Positions 10,485 through 21,603 of a DNA stretch of 64,000 bases are shown piece after piece. Source of the stretch: an uncultured Pelagibacteraceae bacterium. GTDB taxonomy: Bacteria; Pseudomonadota; Alphaproteobacteria; Pelagibacterales; Pelagibacteraceae. A program made the position numbers and the translations under genes. The stretch's first letter is position 1, and every line of letters begins with the position of its first letter. The notes under the pieces are model-generated. The model worked only from the letters and a program-made list of their open reading frames with translations. It was not told the DNA's origin and did not search any database. Location: contig CACBIC010000002.1 of assembly GCA_902539235.1 (NCBI GenBank), forward strand, positions 1 through 64,000, in the 5' to 3' direction.

Positions 10485-12722
10485 TTAGTTAAAATAACTA
10501 TCTATTTGAACAGGCTCTTTTCTCAAAATGTATTTATAAACATTTATATTTTCCAAAACACGTTGGACATAATTTCTAGTTTCCTCAAATCTTATTTGCT
10601 CTATCCAATTGATATATGAAATTTGCCCTTTAGATGGGTCTCCATTTACTCTTCTCCAGGTTTTTACTCTGTTAGGACCTGCGTTATAAGCTGCTATGGC
10701 AAAAGGGAATACACCACTGTAGTCTTCTAAAAGACCATTAAAATAATATGAGCCAAGTTTTATATTGTATTCTGGATCTTGAGTAAGTCTACTAACACTG
10801 TAAGGAAGTTTTGCTTGTTTAGCTACAATTTTTGCTGTGTATTTCATCAATTGCATCATTCCTCTAGCTCCAGCCCAACTATTAGCTTTTCTATCAAATT
10901 CACTCTCCTGTCTTATAATTGCAAGAACTATTTCTTGTTTTGGCATTTCTCTCTTATTTACTATTTTGGGTGTAGCAATAACTGGGTAGTTATATTTATT
11001 ATAAAATCTTTTTTCATAAGATGCTTTTTTTGAAATTTGAATAGCAAAATCATATCTTTCTACCATAGTCGATAGCTCAGCAGCTAAAACTTCACTTCCT
11101 TTTTCTATATTTAATTGAGCTAAATGTTTCAAAATATCTTTCGCATATTGGCTTGCATCTAATTCATGTAAAAGTATTACATGTTTAATTAATTTGTTTT
11201 TTTTAAATTCTTTTTCAAATTCTTTATCAAAAAAACTTTCATCTTTTAATTCAAAGTTTCCGCCTGGATTTATTTTATTAAAAGCTAATTGTCCGTAATA
11301 AGTCATTGGGTATTTAGCAGCTTCTGCATAATATTTATTTGCTACATCTATTTCGTTTAAACTTGAATAAGACTCTCCCAACCAAAAAGCTCCTCTTGCT
11401 AAACTAATAGGGTATCCAACATTATTATAAAAATTTTGAAAATGGCTAATTGCATACTCTGGAGATTTAAGAAATGTTAAAGCAATCCAACCAGAAAGCC
11501 ATTCGGCCTCGGCAAATGATGGCCCTGATGATAATGAGTGCTCACTTGAAATTTTATAAGCTGTCTTATATCTTTTTTTATATATAAGGCTTCTTGTAAC
11601 ACTTTCCCTTTGTTCCCACCATTTATCAGGTCTTACCATTTGAGTTTCTGTTTTATTTGCATTTTGATATAAAATTTCAAGGGATCCATCTAATCTACCT
11701 CTACGATTTCGCCACCTAAGCCTGTCAAATTCCAAACCAGGATCTTTTTTTAGATACTGAGGAACTTTAGCAATAGCGTTATCAACACCATAAGAGTTAC
11801 TCATTAATATTTGTCTAGCATTATATAAAGTTCTTTGATCTGTAGGCAAATATTTTAACATTCTTTTAAGATCCCAATATTTTCTTTCCCAAGCTAAATA
11901 ATCGGCTCTTGCGATATGATCTTCAGAGGTTAAAAACTTTTTGAATTTTGCTCTATAGTATCCTAAATCGTTTTTTCTTATTTCAGCAGTTCTCCAGCCT
12001 TCTTTTATTAATTTTTTTACCTCATCTAATTTGCCTTGCTCTAGATAAGCCTCAGCTAACTTAATCTTACCTAATCCACCTAAAGGAGGATATTTTTCAA
12101 ACCAATTAATGATAGAAGTAGGAGAGTTATTTCTTAAGTAAATTTTTTCCTCAGCAAGATATCTTATTCTATTAATTCTTGGATAATAATCATTTTGTTC
12201 AATAAATTTTTTGTATTCGCTGAAAGAAGCACCATTTCTAGTAGTTTTAAGATGCATCCATGTAATAAGTTTTCTGAATTCACTATCTTTTACTTTCTGA
12301 GCACTTTTTAAAGCGCTATTCCATTTTTTTTCTTTAATAAATTTTATTGTTTCTTTTGCCTTTTCAAAATCTTTTTTATTAAGAACTTTAGAAGATGCCA
12401 CTTCTTTTGAAGAAACCTTATAAGTAATTGGCTTTTTTTTTGGAAAAACAAAAACTGAAGAAATTATTTTTTCAGTTGATTTTGTTTCTTGTTTTTCAAC
12501 CAATGTTTTTTCTACTTTTTGAGCGCTTTTCTCAGTATTTTTATTTTCAATCCTAGGCTTTGGAACCGGTAAATTTTTAATAATTACTTCTTTTATTTGT
12601 TTTTCAGAATTTTTAAAAATTGATGGTTTTTTTTGAGGAAGTAAGAAATTATTTTCTGAATTAACCTCATTAATATTCAAAAAAGTTAATAAAAATACTA
12701 GACTAATTAATCTATTAAGCAT
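10485..12722 (-). CDS. slt: soluble lytic murein transglycosylase (Slt-like)
   Basis: C-terminal ESEFDRKANSWAGARGMMQLMKYTAK...AIAAYNAGPNRVKTW (GH23); start placed at MLNRLISLVFLL, not the extended ORF that runs into dapA. Confidence 0.92.
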   Translation of the reverse strand: MLNRLISLVFLLTFLNINEVNSENNFLLPQKKPSIFKNSEKQIKEVIIKNLPVPKPRIENKNTEKSAQKVEKTLVEKQETKSTEKIISSVFVFPKKKPITYKVSSKEVASSKVLNKKDFEKAKETIKFIKEKKWNSALKSAQKVKDSEFRKLITWMHLKTTRNGASFSEYKKFIEQNDYYPRINRIRYLAEEKIYLRNNSPTSIINWFEKYPPLGGLGKIKLAEAYLEQGKLDEVKKLIKEGWRTAEIRKNDLGYYRAKFKKFLTSEDHIARADYLAWERKYWDLKRMLKYLPTDQRTLYNARQILMSNSYGVDNAIAKVPQYLKKDPGLEFDRLRWRNRRGRLDGSLEILYQNANKTETQMVRPDKWWEQRESVTRSLIYKKRYKTAYKISSEHSLSSGPSFAEAEWLSGWIALTFLKSPEYAISHFQNFYNNVGYPISLARGAFWLGESYSSLNEIDVANKYYAEAAKYPMTYYGQLAFNKINPGGNFELKDESFFDKEFEKEFKKNKLIKHVILLHELDASQYAKDILKHLAQLNIEKGSEVLAAELSTMVERYDFAIQISKKASYEKRFYNKYNYPVIATPKIVNKREMPKQEIVLAIIRQESEFDRKANSWAGARGMMQLMKYTAKIVAKQAKLPYSVSRLTQDPEYNIKLGSYYFNGLLEDYSGVFPFAIAAYNAGPNRVKTWRRVNGDPSKGQISYINWIEQIRFEETRNYVQRVLENINVYKYILRKEPVQIDSYFN

Positions 12723-12753
12723 AAATTCAAGGATAATTACCTTATAATGTCTT

Positions 12754-13623
12754 ATGCTTAAAGGATCAATTGTTGCGTTAATTACCCCATTTAAAAATGA
12801 CAGTCTTGATGAAGACACCTATAGAAGATTAATTGATTATCACTTAAAAAACGGCACTAACGGAGTAGTTCCTGGTGGCACCACAGGAGAGTCACCCACT
12901 TTATCTCATAGTGAACATAAAAAAATTATTCAAATTGCCGTTGAAGAGTGTAAAGGTAAAATACCCATAATTGCTGGAACAGGCTCAAATTCAACAGATG
13001 AAGCTATTGAGTTGTCTAGATATGCTGAGAAGGCTGGATCTGATGCTCTATTAGTTGTTACGCCATATTATAATAAACCAACACAAGAAGGATTATACCA
13101 ACATTACAAAAAAATTAATGATAATGTTGGGATACCAATTATAATTTATAATATACCCTCAAGATCAGTAATAGACATGTCTGTTGAGACAATGTCAAAA
13201 TTATATGAATTAAAAAATATAGTTGGCGTTAAAGATGCCACTGGAGATTTAAAAAGAGTAGACTCACAATTAAAGTCAATGGGGAAAGAATTTATACAAT
13301 TAACTGGTAATGATGATAACGCACTAGAATTTAATAAACGGGGCGGGGTAGGTGCAATCGGTGTTACTGCAAATATTGCAGCCAAACTATCTTCTGATTT
13401 TCAAAAAGCGTGTAAAAAAGATATGGACGAAGCAGTTAAATTAGATAAAATTCTTCAGCCTTTGCATTCGTCTCTTTTTATTGAAAGCAATCCTTCGCCT
13501 GTTAAATATGCAGCATCATTACTCAAAATGTGCAGTCCAAATGTACGATTGCCCTTAGTAGAAATAAGAGACGAAACAAAGAAAAAAGTTTCCGACGCTC
13601 TTAAATCAGCTAAGTTACTTTGA
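12754..13623 (+). CDS. dapA: 4-hydroxy-tetrahydrodipicolinate synthase
   Basis: [57 protein letters not shown]. Confidence 0.97.
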   Translation: MLKGSIVALITPFKNDSLDEDTYRRLIDYHLKNGTNGVVPGGTTGESPTLSHSEHKKIIQIAVEECKGKIPIIAGTGSNSTDEAIELSRYAEKAGSDALLVVTPYYNKPTQEGLYQHYKKINDNVGIPIIIYNIPSRSVIDMSVETMSKLYELKNIVGVKDATGDLKRVDSQLKSMGKEFIQLTGNDDNALEFNKRGGVGAIGVTANIAAKLSSDFQKACKKDMDEAVKLDKILQPLHSSLFIESNPSPVKYAASLLKMCSPNVRLPLVEIRDETKKKVSDALKSAKLL

Positions 13624-14096
13624 TGAAACAAAAAATATTCTCTGGACAAAAAATAATTTGTTTCAACAGAAAGGCAAGTTTTAATTACTTTTTTTTAGAA
13701 AAGATTGAAGCAGGAATTACTCTCAAAGGATCTGAAGTGAAATCATTAAGAGATGGCAAAGGAAGTATAGCCGACTCATATGCAATAGATAATAACGGAG
13801 AATTATTTTTAATAAATTCACACATTCCATTATATAGACAATCATCTTACAATAATCATAATCCAAAACAGGAAAGAAAACTTTTATTAAAAAGAAAAGA
13901 AATCAACAAATTAATAGGCCGTATAAATCAAGACGGACTTACTATTATCCCAACAAAATTATATTTTACAAAAGGAAAAGTAAAAGTCGAGATAGCAGTT
14001 GCAAAAGGAAAAAAACTTTATGATAAGAGACAAGTAAAAAAAACTAGGGATTGGAATAGAGAAAAAGCCAGGTTACTAAGTAAAAACAATAAATGA
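13623..14096 (+). CDS. smpB: SsrA-binding protein
   Basis: [40 protein letters not shown]...[20 protein letters not shown]. Confidence 0.97.
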   Translation: MKQKIFSGQKIICFNRKASFNYFFLEKIEAGITLKGSEVKSLRDGKGSIADSYAIDNNGELFLINSHIPLYRQSSYNNHNPKQERKLLLKRKEINKLIGRINQDGLTIIPTKLYFTKGKVKVEIAVAKGKKLYDKRQVKKTRDWNREKARLLSKNNK

Positions 14097-14602
14097 TACA
14101 TATTAATATTGGTTCTAATCTTGAGTCTATTCACGGCTCTAAAATGGATAACATTTCTATTGCTATTAATCTTTTACAAGAGGCTAAAGTTAGAATTATA
14201 GAGATCTCAAATTTCTATGAAACACCATCTTACCCAAATACAAATTTCCCAAAATTTATAAATATTGGAGTATTGGTTAATTTCGAAAAAGATTATACAG
14301 AGTTTTTTAGAATTACTAATTTAATAGAAAAGAAAATAGGTAGAATAAAAGCTCCAAAAAATCATCCAAGGATAATTGATATAGATATAATTGATTTTAA
14401 AGGTTTTATTAAGAATACCAAAAAATTTATTCTACCTCACCCCAAAACTCATTTAAGAAATTTCGTTTTATATCCAATTAATCAAATTGATCCCAAATGG
14501 TCACATCCAATATTAAAGAAAAACGCGGAATTTTTGATTAATAAATTAAGTCAAAAGTCTAGGATAGAGATTACAAGGTTAAAGAAAAATGTTAATATTT
14601 AA
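14093..14602 (+). CDS. folK: 6-hydroxymethyl-7,8-dihydropterin pyrophosphokinase
   Basis: INIGSNL..., [48 protein letters not shown]. Confidence 0.93.
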   Translation: MIHINIGSNLESIHGSKMDNISIAINLLQEAKVRIIEISNFYETPSYPNTNFPKFINIGVLVNFEKDYTEFFRITNLIEKKIGRIKAPKNHPRIIDIDIIDFKGFIKNTKKFILPHPKTHLRNFVLYPINQIDPKWSHPILKKNAEFLINKLSQKSRIEITRLKKNVNI

Positions 14603-14604
14603 AT

Positions 14605-16353
14605 ATGATTAATAATAATGAATTAATTGATCAAATAAAATCATACAACAAGTTTTTAAATTCCGAGTCATTAAATAAAGCATACAATTTTGCGTTAGAA
14701 GCACATCAAAATCAAAAAAGAGACGAGGGTGTCCCTTATATCATTCATCCATTAGCTGTAGCAAAAATATTAACTGAGTTAAAATTAGACAGCGCCACAA
14801 TTACCACTGGTCTTCTTCACGATACTATTGAAGATACAAATGTCACATATGAAACTGTTAAAAAAGAATTCGGTGAAGAAGTTGCCAACCTTGTTGAAGG
14901 AGTAACAAAAATATCCGCACTGGAGGATCAAGCATCAGATGACTCAAAAGCAGAAAACTTTAGGAAATTAATCTTAGCTACTTCAAAAGACATTAGAGTT
15001 TTATTAGTAAAGTTAGCTGACAGATTACATAACATGCGAACAATTCAATTTGTTAAAGATAAAGAAAAAATTATTAGAAAAGCTAAAGAAACTATGGAAA
15101 TATACGCTCCGTTAGCTGACCGAATGGGTATGAATAGAATTCGTGATGAACTAGAGGATCTCTCATTTTCTGTCTTAAATAAACCAGCTAGAGATCTAAT
15201 TTTAGAGAGACTAAATTTTATAAAAAATAATAATGATGATACCTTTAAAGATATTTCACATGAACTAATAAAGATTTTGGAAAGCAACGGCATCACTGCA
15301 ACAATTACTGGACGAGAAAAAACTCCTTTTTCGATTTGGAGAAAAATTCAAAATAAGAAAATATCTCTTGAACAATTAACTGATATCATAGGATTCAGAG
15401 TAATAGTTAAAAGTGTTGAGGAATGTTATAAAACATTAGGAATTTTTCATAGCAGATTTTCTACGATCCCTGGAAAATTTAAAGATTATATCTCAACGCC
15501 AAAAATAAATAATTATAAATCAATTCATACAGCCGTCGTTGGTCCAAAAAAAAATAGAATAGAAATTCAAATTAGAACTCATGAAATGCACGAATTTGCT
15601 CAAAGAGGTATCGCATCACATTGGAAGTATAAATCGTCAGAAAAATTTTCAGAACTTTCTTGGAAAGAGTATGATTGGTTGCGAGACTTGGTAGAAATCA
15701 TTGAAGCGGGCACAAGTCCAGAACATTATTATGAATTTACAAAATTACAAATGTTCCAAGAAAATGTTTTTTGTTTCACTCCAAAAGGAGCTGTAATTAA
15801 ATTACCAAAAAATGCAACACCTATAGATTTTGCTTATGCAGTTCATACAAAAATCGGAAATAACGCGATTGGATGCACCATTAACGGTAGATCTTCTACT
15901 CTACAAACTATTTTAAAAAATGGAGATTTAGTAAGCATAGAAACTTCAAAAAATGCGTCCCCATCTCTTCACTGGTTATCATCATCAGCTACCGGTAAAG
16001 CTCGATCTGCCATAAGAAGATATTGGCAGGATAAATCAACTGAAAGTCTTAAAACTCAAGAAAAAAATTACTCAAGCACTATAGAGGTAGATTTACCGCA
16101 CAAACCTGGTGTTTTGGGGCACATAACGTCTTTAATTGGTCTTAATAAAGGAAATATAGTCAATTTAGAAATTATAAAAAGAAATAAAGAACATCTTACC
16201 TTTTCGTTCGATTTACAAATTAAAGATTTGAAAAATTTTACAAACTTGATAAGTCAAATAAAGCAAAGTAATTTAAAATTTAAGATAATTCGACATAAAC
16301 AGAAAAAAAATGCTTTCATTAGAAGAATCTTTGAAAATTTTAAAAGAAACTAA
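14605..16353 (+). CDS. spoT: RelA/SpoT-type bifunctional (p)ppGpp synthetase/hydrolase
   Basis: HD domain (LLHDTIEDT, LADRLHNMRTI), synthetase domain (GREKTPFSIWRKIQ, YKSIHTAVVGP), TGS and ACT-like C-terminus. Confidence 0.95.
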   Translation: MINNNELIDQIKSYNKFLNSESLNKAYNFALEAHQNQKRDEGVPYIIHPLAVAKILTELKLDSATITTGLLHDTIEDTNVTYETVKKEFGEEVANLVEGVTKISALEDQASDDSKAENFRKLILATSKDIRVLLVKLADRLHNMRTIQFVKDKEKIIRKAKETMEIYAPLADRMGMNRIRDELEDLSFSVLNKPARDLILERLNFIKNNNDDTFKDISHELIKILESNGITATITGREKTPFSIWRKIQNKKISLEQLTDIIGFRVIVKSVEECYKTLGIFHSRFSTIPGKFKDYISTPKINNYKSIHTAVVGPKKNRIEIQIRTHEMHEFAQRGIASHWKYKSSEKFSELSWKEYDWLRDLVEIIEAGTSPEHYYEFTKLQMFQENVFCFTPKGAVIKLPKNATPIDFAYAVHTKIGNNAIGCTINGRSSTLQTILKNGDLVSIETSKNASPSLHWLSSSATGKARSAIRRYWQDKSTESLKTQEKNYSSTIEVDLPHKPGVLGHITSLIGLNKGNIVNLEIIKRNKEHLTFSFDLQIKDLKNFTNLISQIKQSNLKFKIIRHKQKKNAFIRRIFENFKRN

Positions 16354-16891
16354 TGCGCTCTTAGACGGACATTTTATCTTATCCTCTGGATTGCATAGTC
16401 CACAATACGTCCAATGCGCAAAACTTATGAGTAAACCAGAGAAAGCTCATAAAATTTGTGCATCATTATCTGAAAAAATAATTAATGAATTCAAAGATTT
16501 TGATTTAGTTTTATCACCTGCAATTGGCGGTATTGTAATTGGTTATGAAATTGGAAGATTGTTGAAGAAAGAGACAATTTTCTCAGAAAGAGTTGATGGA
16601 AAATTTGTTCTAAGAAGAGATTTTCTTATAAAAAAAAATCAAAGAGTTGTAATTGTTGAAGATGTAATAACTACTGGAAAATCTAGTTTAGAGTGTTCAA
16701 ATATAATTAAAAAAATGAGCGCCACAATTGTTGGATATGCTTGTATTATTGATAGATCAAATGGTAAATCTTTAATTAAAGATAAAATTGTATCTCAAGT
16801 ACAATTAAGTATTCCAACTTATACAAAAGAAAATTTGCCTAAAGAGCTAATAGGAATAGACGCAATAAAACCCGGAAGTAGAAATCTCTAA
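16310..16891 (+). CDS. pyrE: orotate phosphoribosyltransferase
   Basis: ALLDGHFILSSGLHSPQYVQCAKLM, PRPP motif VVIVEDVITTGKSS. Confidence 0.96.
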   Translation: MLSLEESLKILKETNALLDGHFILSSGLHSPQYVQCAKLMSKPEKAHKICASLSEKIINEFKDFDLVLSPAIGGIVIGYEIGRLLKKETIFSERVDGKFVLRRDFLIKKNQRVVIVEDVITTGKSSLECSNIIKKMSATIVGYACIIDRSNGKSLIKDKIVSQVQLSIPTYTKENLPKELIGIDAIKPGSRNL

Positions 16892-17613
16892 TGCCAAAAA
16901 TTAGACTGGGTGTGAACATAGATCACGTTGCAACTGTAAGAAATGCTAGAGGAGAGGATTATCCAGATCCTTTAAGAGCAGCGTTACAAGCTGAAAAATA
17001 TGGAGCAGAGTCTGTTACTATACATTTACGTGAAGACAGGCGTCATATAAATGAGTCAGATCTCAAAAGAATTATAACAAAATTAAGAATTCCATTAAAC
17101 CTTGAAATTGCAGCAACTAAAGAAATGCTTAAAATTGCTTTGAAAAGAAAACCTCCTTTTATTTGTATTGTTCCTGAAAAAAGAAAAGAAATAACAACTG
17201 AAGGCGGTCTGAATCTTAACTATAGAAGAAAATTTTTAGCCACAATAATAAAAAAACTAAAAAAAAATAGATCTAGAGTAAGTCTTTTTATAGAACCAAA
17301 TTTAAAAGATATTAAAGACTCAAAAAATTTAAATGCAGACTGTGTTGAAATTCATACAGGTAAATTTTGTAATCTAGTAAACAAAAATAAAAATTATAAA
17401 AAAGAATTTGTTAAAATCAAAAATGCAATAAATTATGGTAATAAATTAGGTTTAGAGATACATGCAGGACATGGTTTGACATATAAATCTGCAAGAATTT
17501 TATCTAATATTCAAGGTATTAAAGAATTCAATATCGGACATTTTTTGGTTGGTGAGTCTATTTTTGTTGGATTAGAGAGAACAATAAAAAAATTTAAAAA
17601 TATAATTAAATAG
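16891..17613 (+). CDS. pdxJ: pyridoxine 5'-phosphate synthase
   Basis: LGVNIDHVATVRNARGEDYPDPLRAALQAEKYGAESVTIHLREDRRHI. Confidence 0.97.
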   Translation: MPKIRLGVNIDHVATVRNARGEDYPDPLRAALQAEKYGAESVTIHLREDRRHINESDLKRIITKLRIPLNLEIAATKEMLKIALKRKPPFICIVPEKRKEITTEGGLNLNYRRKFLATIIKKLKKNRSRVSLFIEPNLKDIKDSKNLNADCVEIHTGKFCNLVNKNKNYKKEFVKIKNAINYGNKLGLEIHAGHGLTYKSARILSNIQGIKEFNIGHFLVGESIFVGLERTIKKFKNIIK

Positions 17614-17616
17614 ATA

Positions 17617-18000
17617 ATGGGTATTTTTGGAATAGGAACTGATATTGTTAAGGTGAGTAGAATTAAGAAATTAATTATTAATAAAAATTTTTTGAAAAGA
17701 TTATTCAATAAAGATGAAATAAAAAAATGTAATAAATCAAAAAATACCTCCAGTTGTTATGCAAAAAGATTTGCAGCTAAAGAGGCCTTTTCTAAAGCTC
17801 TAGGTACAGGAATATCAAAAGGACTAAGCTTTAATGAAATTATAATCCTAAATAAAAATAGTGGTAAACCATTTATAAAGCTAATTGATTCTACAAAAAA
17901 AATTGTTGAAAAAAAATTAAAAAAAAAAAAATATAAGATTTCTTTATCTTTAACTGATGAAAAAAATTATGCCGTAGCTTTTGTGACGATTAGTACATGA
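17617..18000 (+). CDS. acpS: holo-[acyl-carrier-protein] synthase
   Basis: GIGTDIVKVSRI, CYAKRFAAKEAFSKALGTGI, SLSLTDEKNYAVAFV. Confidence 0.96.
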   Translation: MGIFGIGTDIVKVSRIKKLIINKNFLKRLFNKDEIKKCNKSKNTSSCYAKRFAAKEAFSKALGTGISKGLSFNEIIILNKNSGKPFIKLIDSTKKIVEKKLKKKKYKISLSLTDEKNYAVAFVTIST

Positions 18001-18737
18001 CAAAAAATAAGATTATTAATATAATTATAGATAATATTAAAACTTTAATAGCTGCACTGGTAATTGCAGTTTTAATTAGATCGTTAATTGTTCAACCATT
18101 CTATATACCATCTTCATCAATGGAACCTACTTTGTTAGTTGGAGATAGAATATTTGTTTCAAAATATACTTACGGATATAGCAAGCATTCCTTTCCATTT
18201 AGTCCAAGTGTATCTAATAAACGTTATTTTTCAAAAAATCCAATTCAAGGAGATTTAGTTGTATTTAAAACACCTGCAGATAATAGAACAGATTACATCA
18301 AACGTTTAGTCGGCTTACCTGGTGATGAAATACAATTCATTAACGGTGACTTGTATATTAATGAGTCTCTTATTCCTAGACGCTCTGTTAAAATTTCTGA
18401 ACCTATAAGGTGTGGTGACTACTTACTAGATACAAATTCATTTATAGAAACTTTGCCTAATGGTGTTGAACACTTAGTTTCTTATAAAAAAGAAGGAACT
18501 TTAAAAAATACAAAAAAGTATGTAGTTCCAACAAACCATTTTTTTTTGATGGGTGATAATCGAGATTGTTCAAAAGATAGCAGATATCTTGAAGATGTAG
18601 GCTATGTTAAAAAATTAAATCTTGTTGGAAAAGCTAAACTTATTTTTTTTTCAAATGATACAAAAAAAGGAAGTATGCTAAAAATTTGGAATCTTAATAA
18701 TTCATTTAGGTATAATCGAACTTTCAAAAAATTATAA
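17997..18737 (+). CDS. lepB: signal peptidase I
   Basis: QPFYIPSSSMEPTLLVGDRIFVSKYTYGYS, YIKRLVGLPGDEI, MGDNRDCSKDSRY. Confidence 0.97.
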   Translation: MTKNKIINIIIDNIKTLIAALVIAVLIRSLIVQPFYIPSSSMEPTLLVGDRIFVSKYTYGYSKHSFPFSPSVSNKRYFSKNPIQGDLVVFKTPADNRTDYIKRLVGLPGDEIQFINGDLYINESLIPRRSVKISEPIRCGDYLLDTNSFIETLPNGVEHLVSYKKEGTLKNTKKYVVPTNHFFLMGDNRDCSKDSRYLEDVGYVKKLNLVGKAKLIFFSNDTKKGSMLKIWNLNNSFRYNRTFKKL

Positions 18738-19402
18738 TGAAAAAACCCATTAAAGAGTTTGAAATAATTCTTAAATATAATTTTAAGGATAAAAATTTGT
18801 TGCATAAGGCACTAACTCATAAAAGCTACAATAATAGTGATAATAATGAAAAATTAGAATTTCTAGGTGATAGAGTACTTGGGCTTATAATTTCAAAAAC
18901 TCTACTAGATAAGTATCCACATGAAAAAGAAGGTGCAATTGATAAAAAATTTGCTAACCTAGTTAATAAAAAGACATGCATAGATATTGCAAAAAAATTA
19001 AATATTAAAAAATTTCTTTATTTAGGTTCTTCACATAAAAATCTTGAGAGATCTGCTGACAAAATTGAAAGTGATTGTCTTGAAGCTTTAGTTGGAGCGA
19101 TTTATGAAGATAGTGGTCTTAATTCCGCAGAAAATTTTATATTAAATTTTTGGGAACCTTATATTGATAAATCAATAGTTACTATTATTGATTCTAAAAC
19201 TAAACTTCAAGAATTTAGTCTTAAAAGATTTAAAGTGTTACCTAAATATACATTTTCTAAAAAAACAGGACCCCAACACAATCCATTATTTAAAACAATA
19301 GTTGAAATTCCTGAGTCTAAAAAAATTTCAGGAACAGGAAGTTCAAAAAAACAAGCTCAACAAGATGCAGCAGCTAAATTAATAAAGATATTAAAAATAT
19401 GA
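18737..19402 (+). CDS. rnc: ribonuclease III
   Basis: NEKLEFLGDRVLGLIIS, ESDCLEALVGAIYEDSG, C-terminal dsRBD. Confidence 0.96.
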   Translation: MKKPIKEFEIILKYNFKDKNLLHKALTHKSYNNSDNNEKLEFLGDRVLGLIISKTLLDKYPHEKEGAIDKKFANLVNKKTCIDIAKKLNIKKFLYLGSSHKNLERSADKIESDCLEALVGAIYEDSGLNSAENFILNFWEPYIDKSIVTIIDSKTKLQEFSLKRFKVLPKYTFSKKTGPQHNPLFKTIVEIPESKKISGTGSSKKQAQQDAAAKLIKILKI

Positions 19403-20079
19403 ATTGGGAAGATGAGTGTTATTTATTATCTAAAAGAAAATTTAGAGAAAATGCAAATATAATAAATGTATTTACTAAATCTAAAGGCAAAGTATCTGGG
19501 GTCGTATACGGTGGTAATTCAAGGAAAATAAGAAATTACTTACAACTTTCGAATAAACTGTTTGTTATTTATAATTCTAAGAATGAAAATAAAGCCGGTT
19601 ATTTTAAAACTGAGCTGATTAAACCAATATCACCAAGCTATTTTAATGACAAAAAAAGGACCTCGGCATTAATATCTTTGTGCTCAATTTTAAATATTTT
19701 GTTGCCGGAGTTACAACCTAATCAAAGTATATTTAAATCCTTTGAGAAATTCATAGAATCTTTAAACTTAGAAAATTGGATAATATTATATATTTTTTTT
19801 GAATTAAATCTTATCAAAAATTTAGGATATGATCCCAATTTATCAAAATTTAAAAATGATGTAACAAATTTAGATGAAATAAAAAAAATAAAAATAGAGT
19901 CATTTTATTATGAGGTGCCTGAATATCTTATTTCTAAAAAAATTCCTGATAAAGCTAGTAATTACTTAATCAAAAAATCACTTTATTTCACTAGACATAT
20001 TATTCAAAATAGATTTTTTATTCCAAATAATCTAGTCTTTCCTAAATCAAGAATTCTTTTTGAAAATTATTTTAATTAA
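19399..20079 (+). CDS. recO: DNA repair protein RecO
   Basis: N-terminal OB-like region (KFRENANIINVFTKSKGKVSGVVYGG), position after rnc. Confidence 0.85.
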   Translation: MNWEDECYLLSKRKFRENANIINVFTKSKGKVSGVVYGGNSRKIRNYLQLSNKLFVIYNSKNENKAGYFKTELIKPISPSYFNDKKRTSALISLCSILNILLPELQPNQSIFKSFEKFIESLNLENWIILYIFFELNLIKNLGYDPNLSKFKNDVTNLDEIKKIKIESFYYEVPEYLISKKIPDKASNYLIKKSLYFTRHIIQNRFFIPNNLVFPKSRILFENYFN

Positions 20080-21070
20080 TTTGTTTTATTTTTTTTGCGA
20101 TTTCAAGTGCAAAATAAGTTACTATCGCAGAGGCCCCAGATCTTTTAAAAGAAATTATGCTTTCAATCATTGCATCTTCTGATAAAATTTTATTTCTTAT
20201 AGCATTTTTTAATAAACTATATTCTCCAGAAACTTGATATACTATTACAGGAACATTAAATTTGTTTTTTATATTACTGATAATATCTAAGTAAAACATT
20301 CCTGGCTTTATCATTACTAGATCCGCACCTTCTTTAATGTCTAGTCCTACCTCTCTAAAAGATTCTAACTTATTTCTGTAGTCCATCTGATATGTTTTTT
20401 TATTTTTTTTAAGTTTTGATTTGCTTCCAACAGCATCCCTAAAGGGACCATAAAAATTTGAGGCGTATTTTATTGCATAAGATAAAATACTAACGTCATA
20501 AAATTTTTTTTTATCTAAGGCTTTTCTTATTGCTCCAACTCTTCCATCCATCATGTCTGATGGTGCTATAATATCACAACCCATCTCTGCTTGAAGTAAA
20601 GCTTGTTTAACTAGTATTTTTATAGTTTCATCATTATCAATTTTATTTTTTATTATAATACCATCGTGACCATGTGATGTGTATGGATCTAATGCAACAT
20701 CACACATAACACCAATGTCAGGAAATTTTGTTTTAATAACTTTCAAACCTCTACAAATTAAATTATTTGGATTTAATGCTTCAGATCCTTTATCATCTTT
20801 TTTATTATTTGGCGTATAAGGAAATAAAGCAACCATAGGTATTTTAAATTTTCTTACTTCATTTAAAATAGTATCTAGTTTATCTACAGAATATCTATTA
20901 ACACCAGGCATAGATTTTATTTGCTCTATTTTATTTTTACCTTCTCTGATAAAAATCGGTAAAACTAAATCATTATTCGAAATATTGTTCTCAGAAACTA
21001 GGTTTCTCAGCCATTTAGACTTTCTTAATCTTCTAAGCCTTGTTTTGGGATAAGATCCAACAGTTTTCAT
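20072..21070 (-). CDS. hemB: delta-aminolevulinic acid dehydratase (porphobilinogen synthase)
   Basis: RLRRLRKSKWLRNLV, VMCDVALDPYTSHGHDGI, DIIAPSDMMDGRVGAIRKALD, YQVSGEYSLL. Confidence 0.97.
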   Translation of the reverse strand: MKTVGSYPKTRLRRLRKSKWLRNLVSENNISNNDLVLPIFIREGKNKIEQIKSMPGVNRYSVDKLDTILNEVRKFKIPMVALFPYTPNNKKDDKGSEALNPNNLICRGLKVIKTKFPDIGVMCDVALDPYTSHGHDGIIIKNKIDNDETIKILVKQALLQAEMGCDIIAPSDMMDGRVGAIRKALDKKKFYDVSILSYAIKYASNFYGPFRDAVGSKSKLKKNKKTYQMDYRNKLESFREVGLDIKEGADLVMIKPGMFYLDIISNIKNKFNVPVIVYQVSGEYSLLKNAIRNKILSEDAMIESIISFKRSGASAIVTYFALEIAKKIKQIN

Positions 21071-21148
21071 GTAAAGTCCTGATATTTTATAATATAATGC
21101 GACAAAAATATTATTATAAATATAAACACTGTAATTTAATTAGTTATT

Positions 21149-21601
21149 ATGAGCAATATAAAATTAAATAAAATTTTTAAAACTGCATGTATTGCCTCAG
21201 ATCATGCAGGTTATAAATTAAAAGAGGATATTAAAAATTACTTAATAGATAAAAAAATGTCAGTTTTTGATATTGGACCATATAATGATAACTCAGTTGA
21301 CTATCCAGATTATGCAAAAAAACTGGGTAATAGAATCAAATTAAAAAAGAGTGATGTAGGTATTTTGGTTTGTGGGTCTGGAACTGGTATGGCCATAAGT
21401 GCCAATAAAATCAAATCAATTAGAGCTGCGGTGTGCTATAATACGAAGTCTACAAGATTGTCTAGACAGCATAATAATGCTAATATAATGACATTAGGAT
21501 CTAGATTAACAAAAAAAAATTTATCTTTAAAATTAGTTGAGATATTTTTTAATACTAAATTTGAAGGTGGAAGACATTTAAGAAGGGTTAAAAAAATTTA
21601 A
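21149..21601 (+). CDS. rpiB: ribose 5-phosphate isomerase B
   Basis: [57 protein letters not shown]. Confidence 0.96.
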   Translation: MSNIKLNKIFKTACIASDHAGYKLKEDIKNYLIDKKMSVFDIGPYNDNSVDYPDYAKKLGNRIKLKKSDVGILVCGSGTGMAISANKIKSIRAAVCYNTKSTRLSRQHNNANIMTLGSRLTKKNLSLKLVEIFFNTKFEGGRHLRRVKKI

Positions 21602-21603
21602 TT

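Noticed and set aside
10779-11033. 84-aa plus-strand ORF opposite slt
   Set aside because: Ser/Phe-rich antisense shadow of the GH23 domain coding region.
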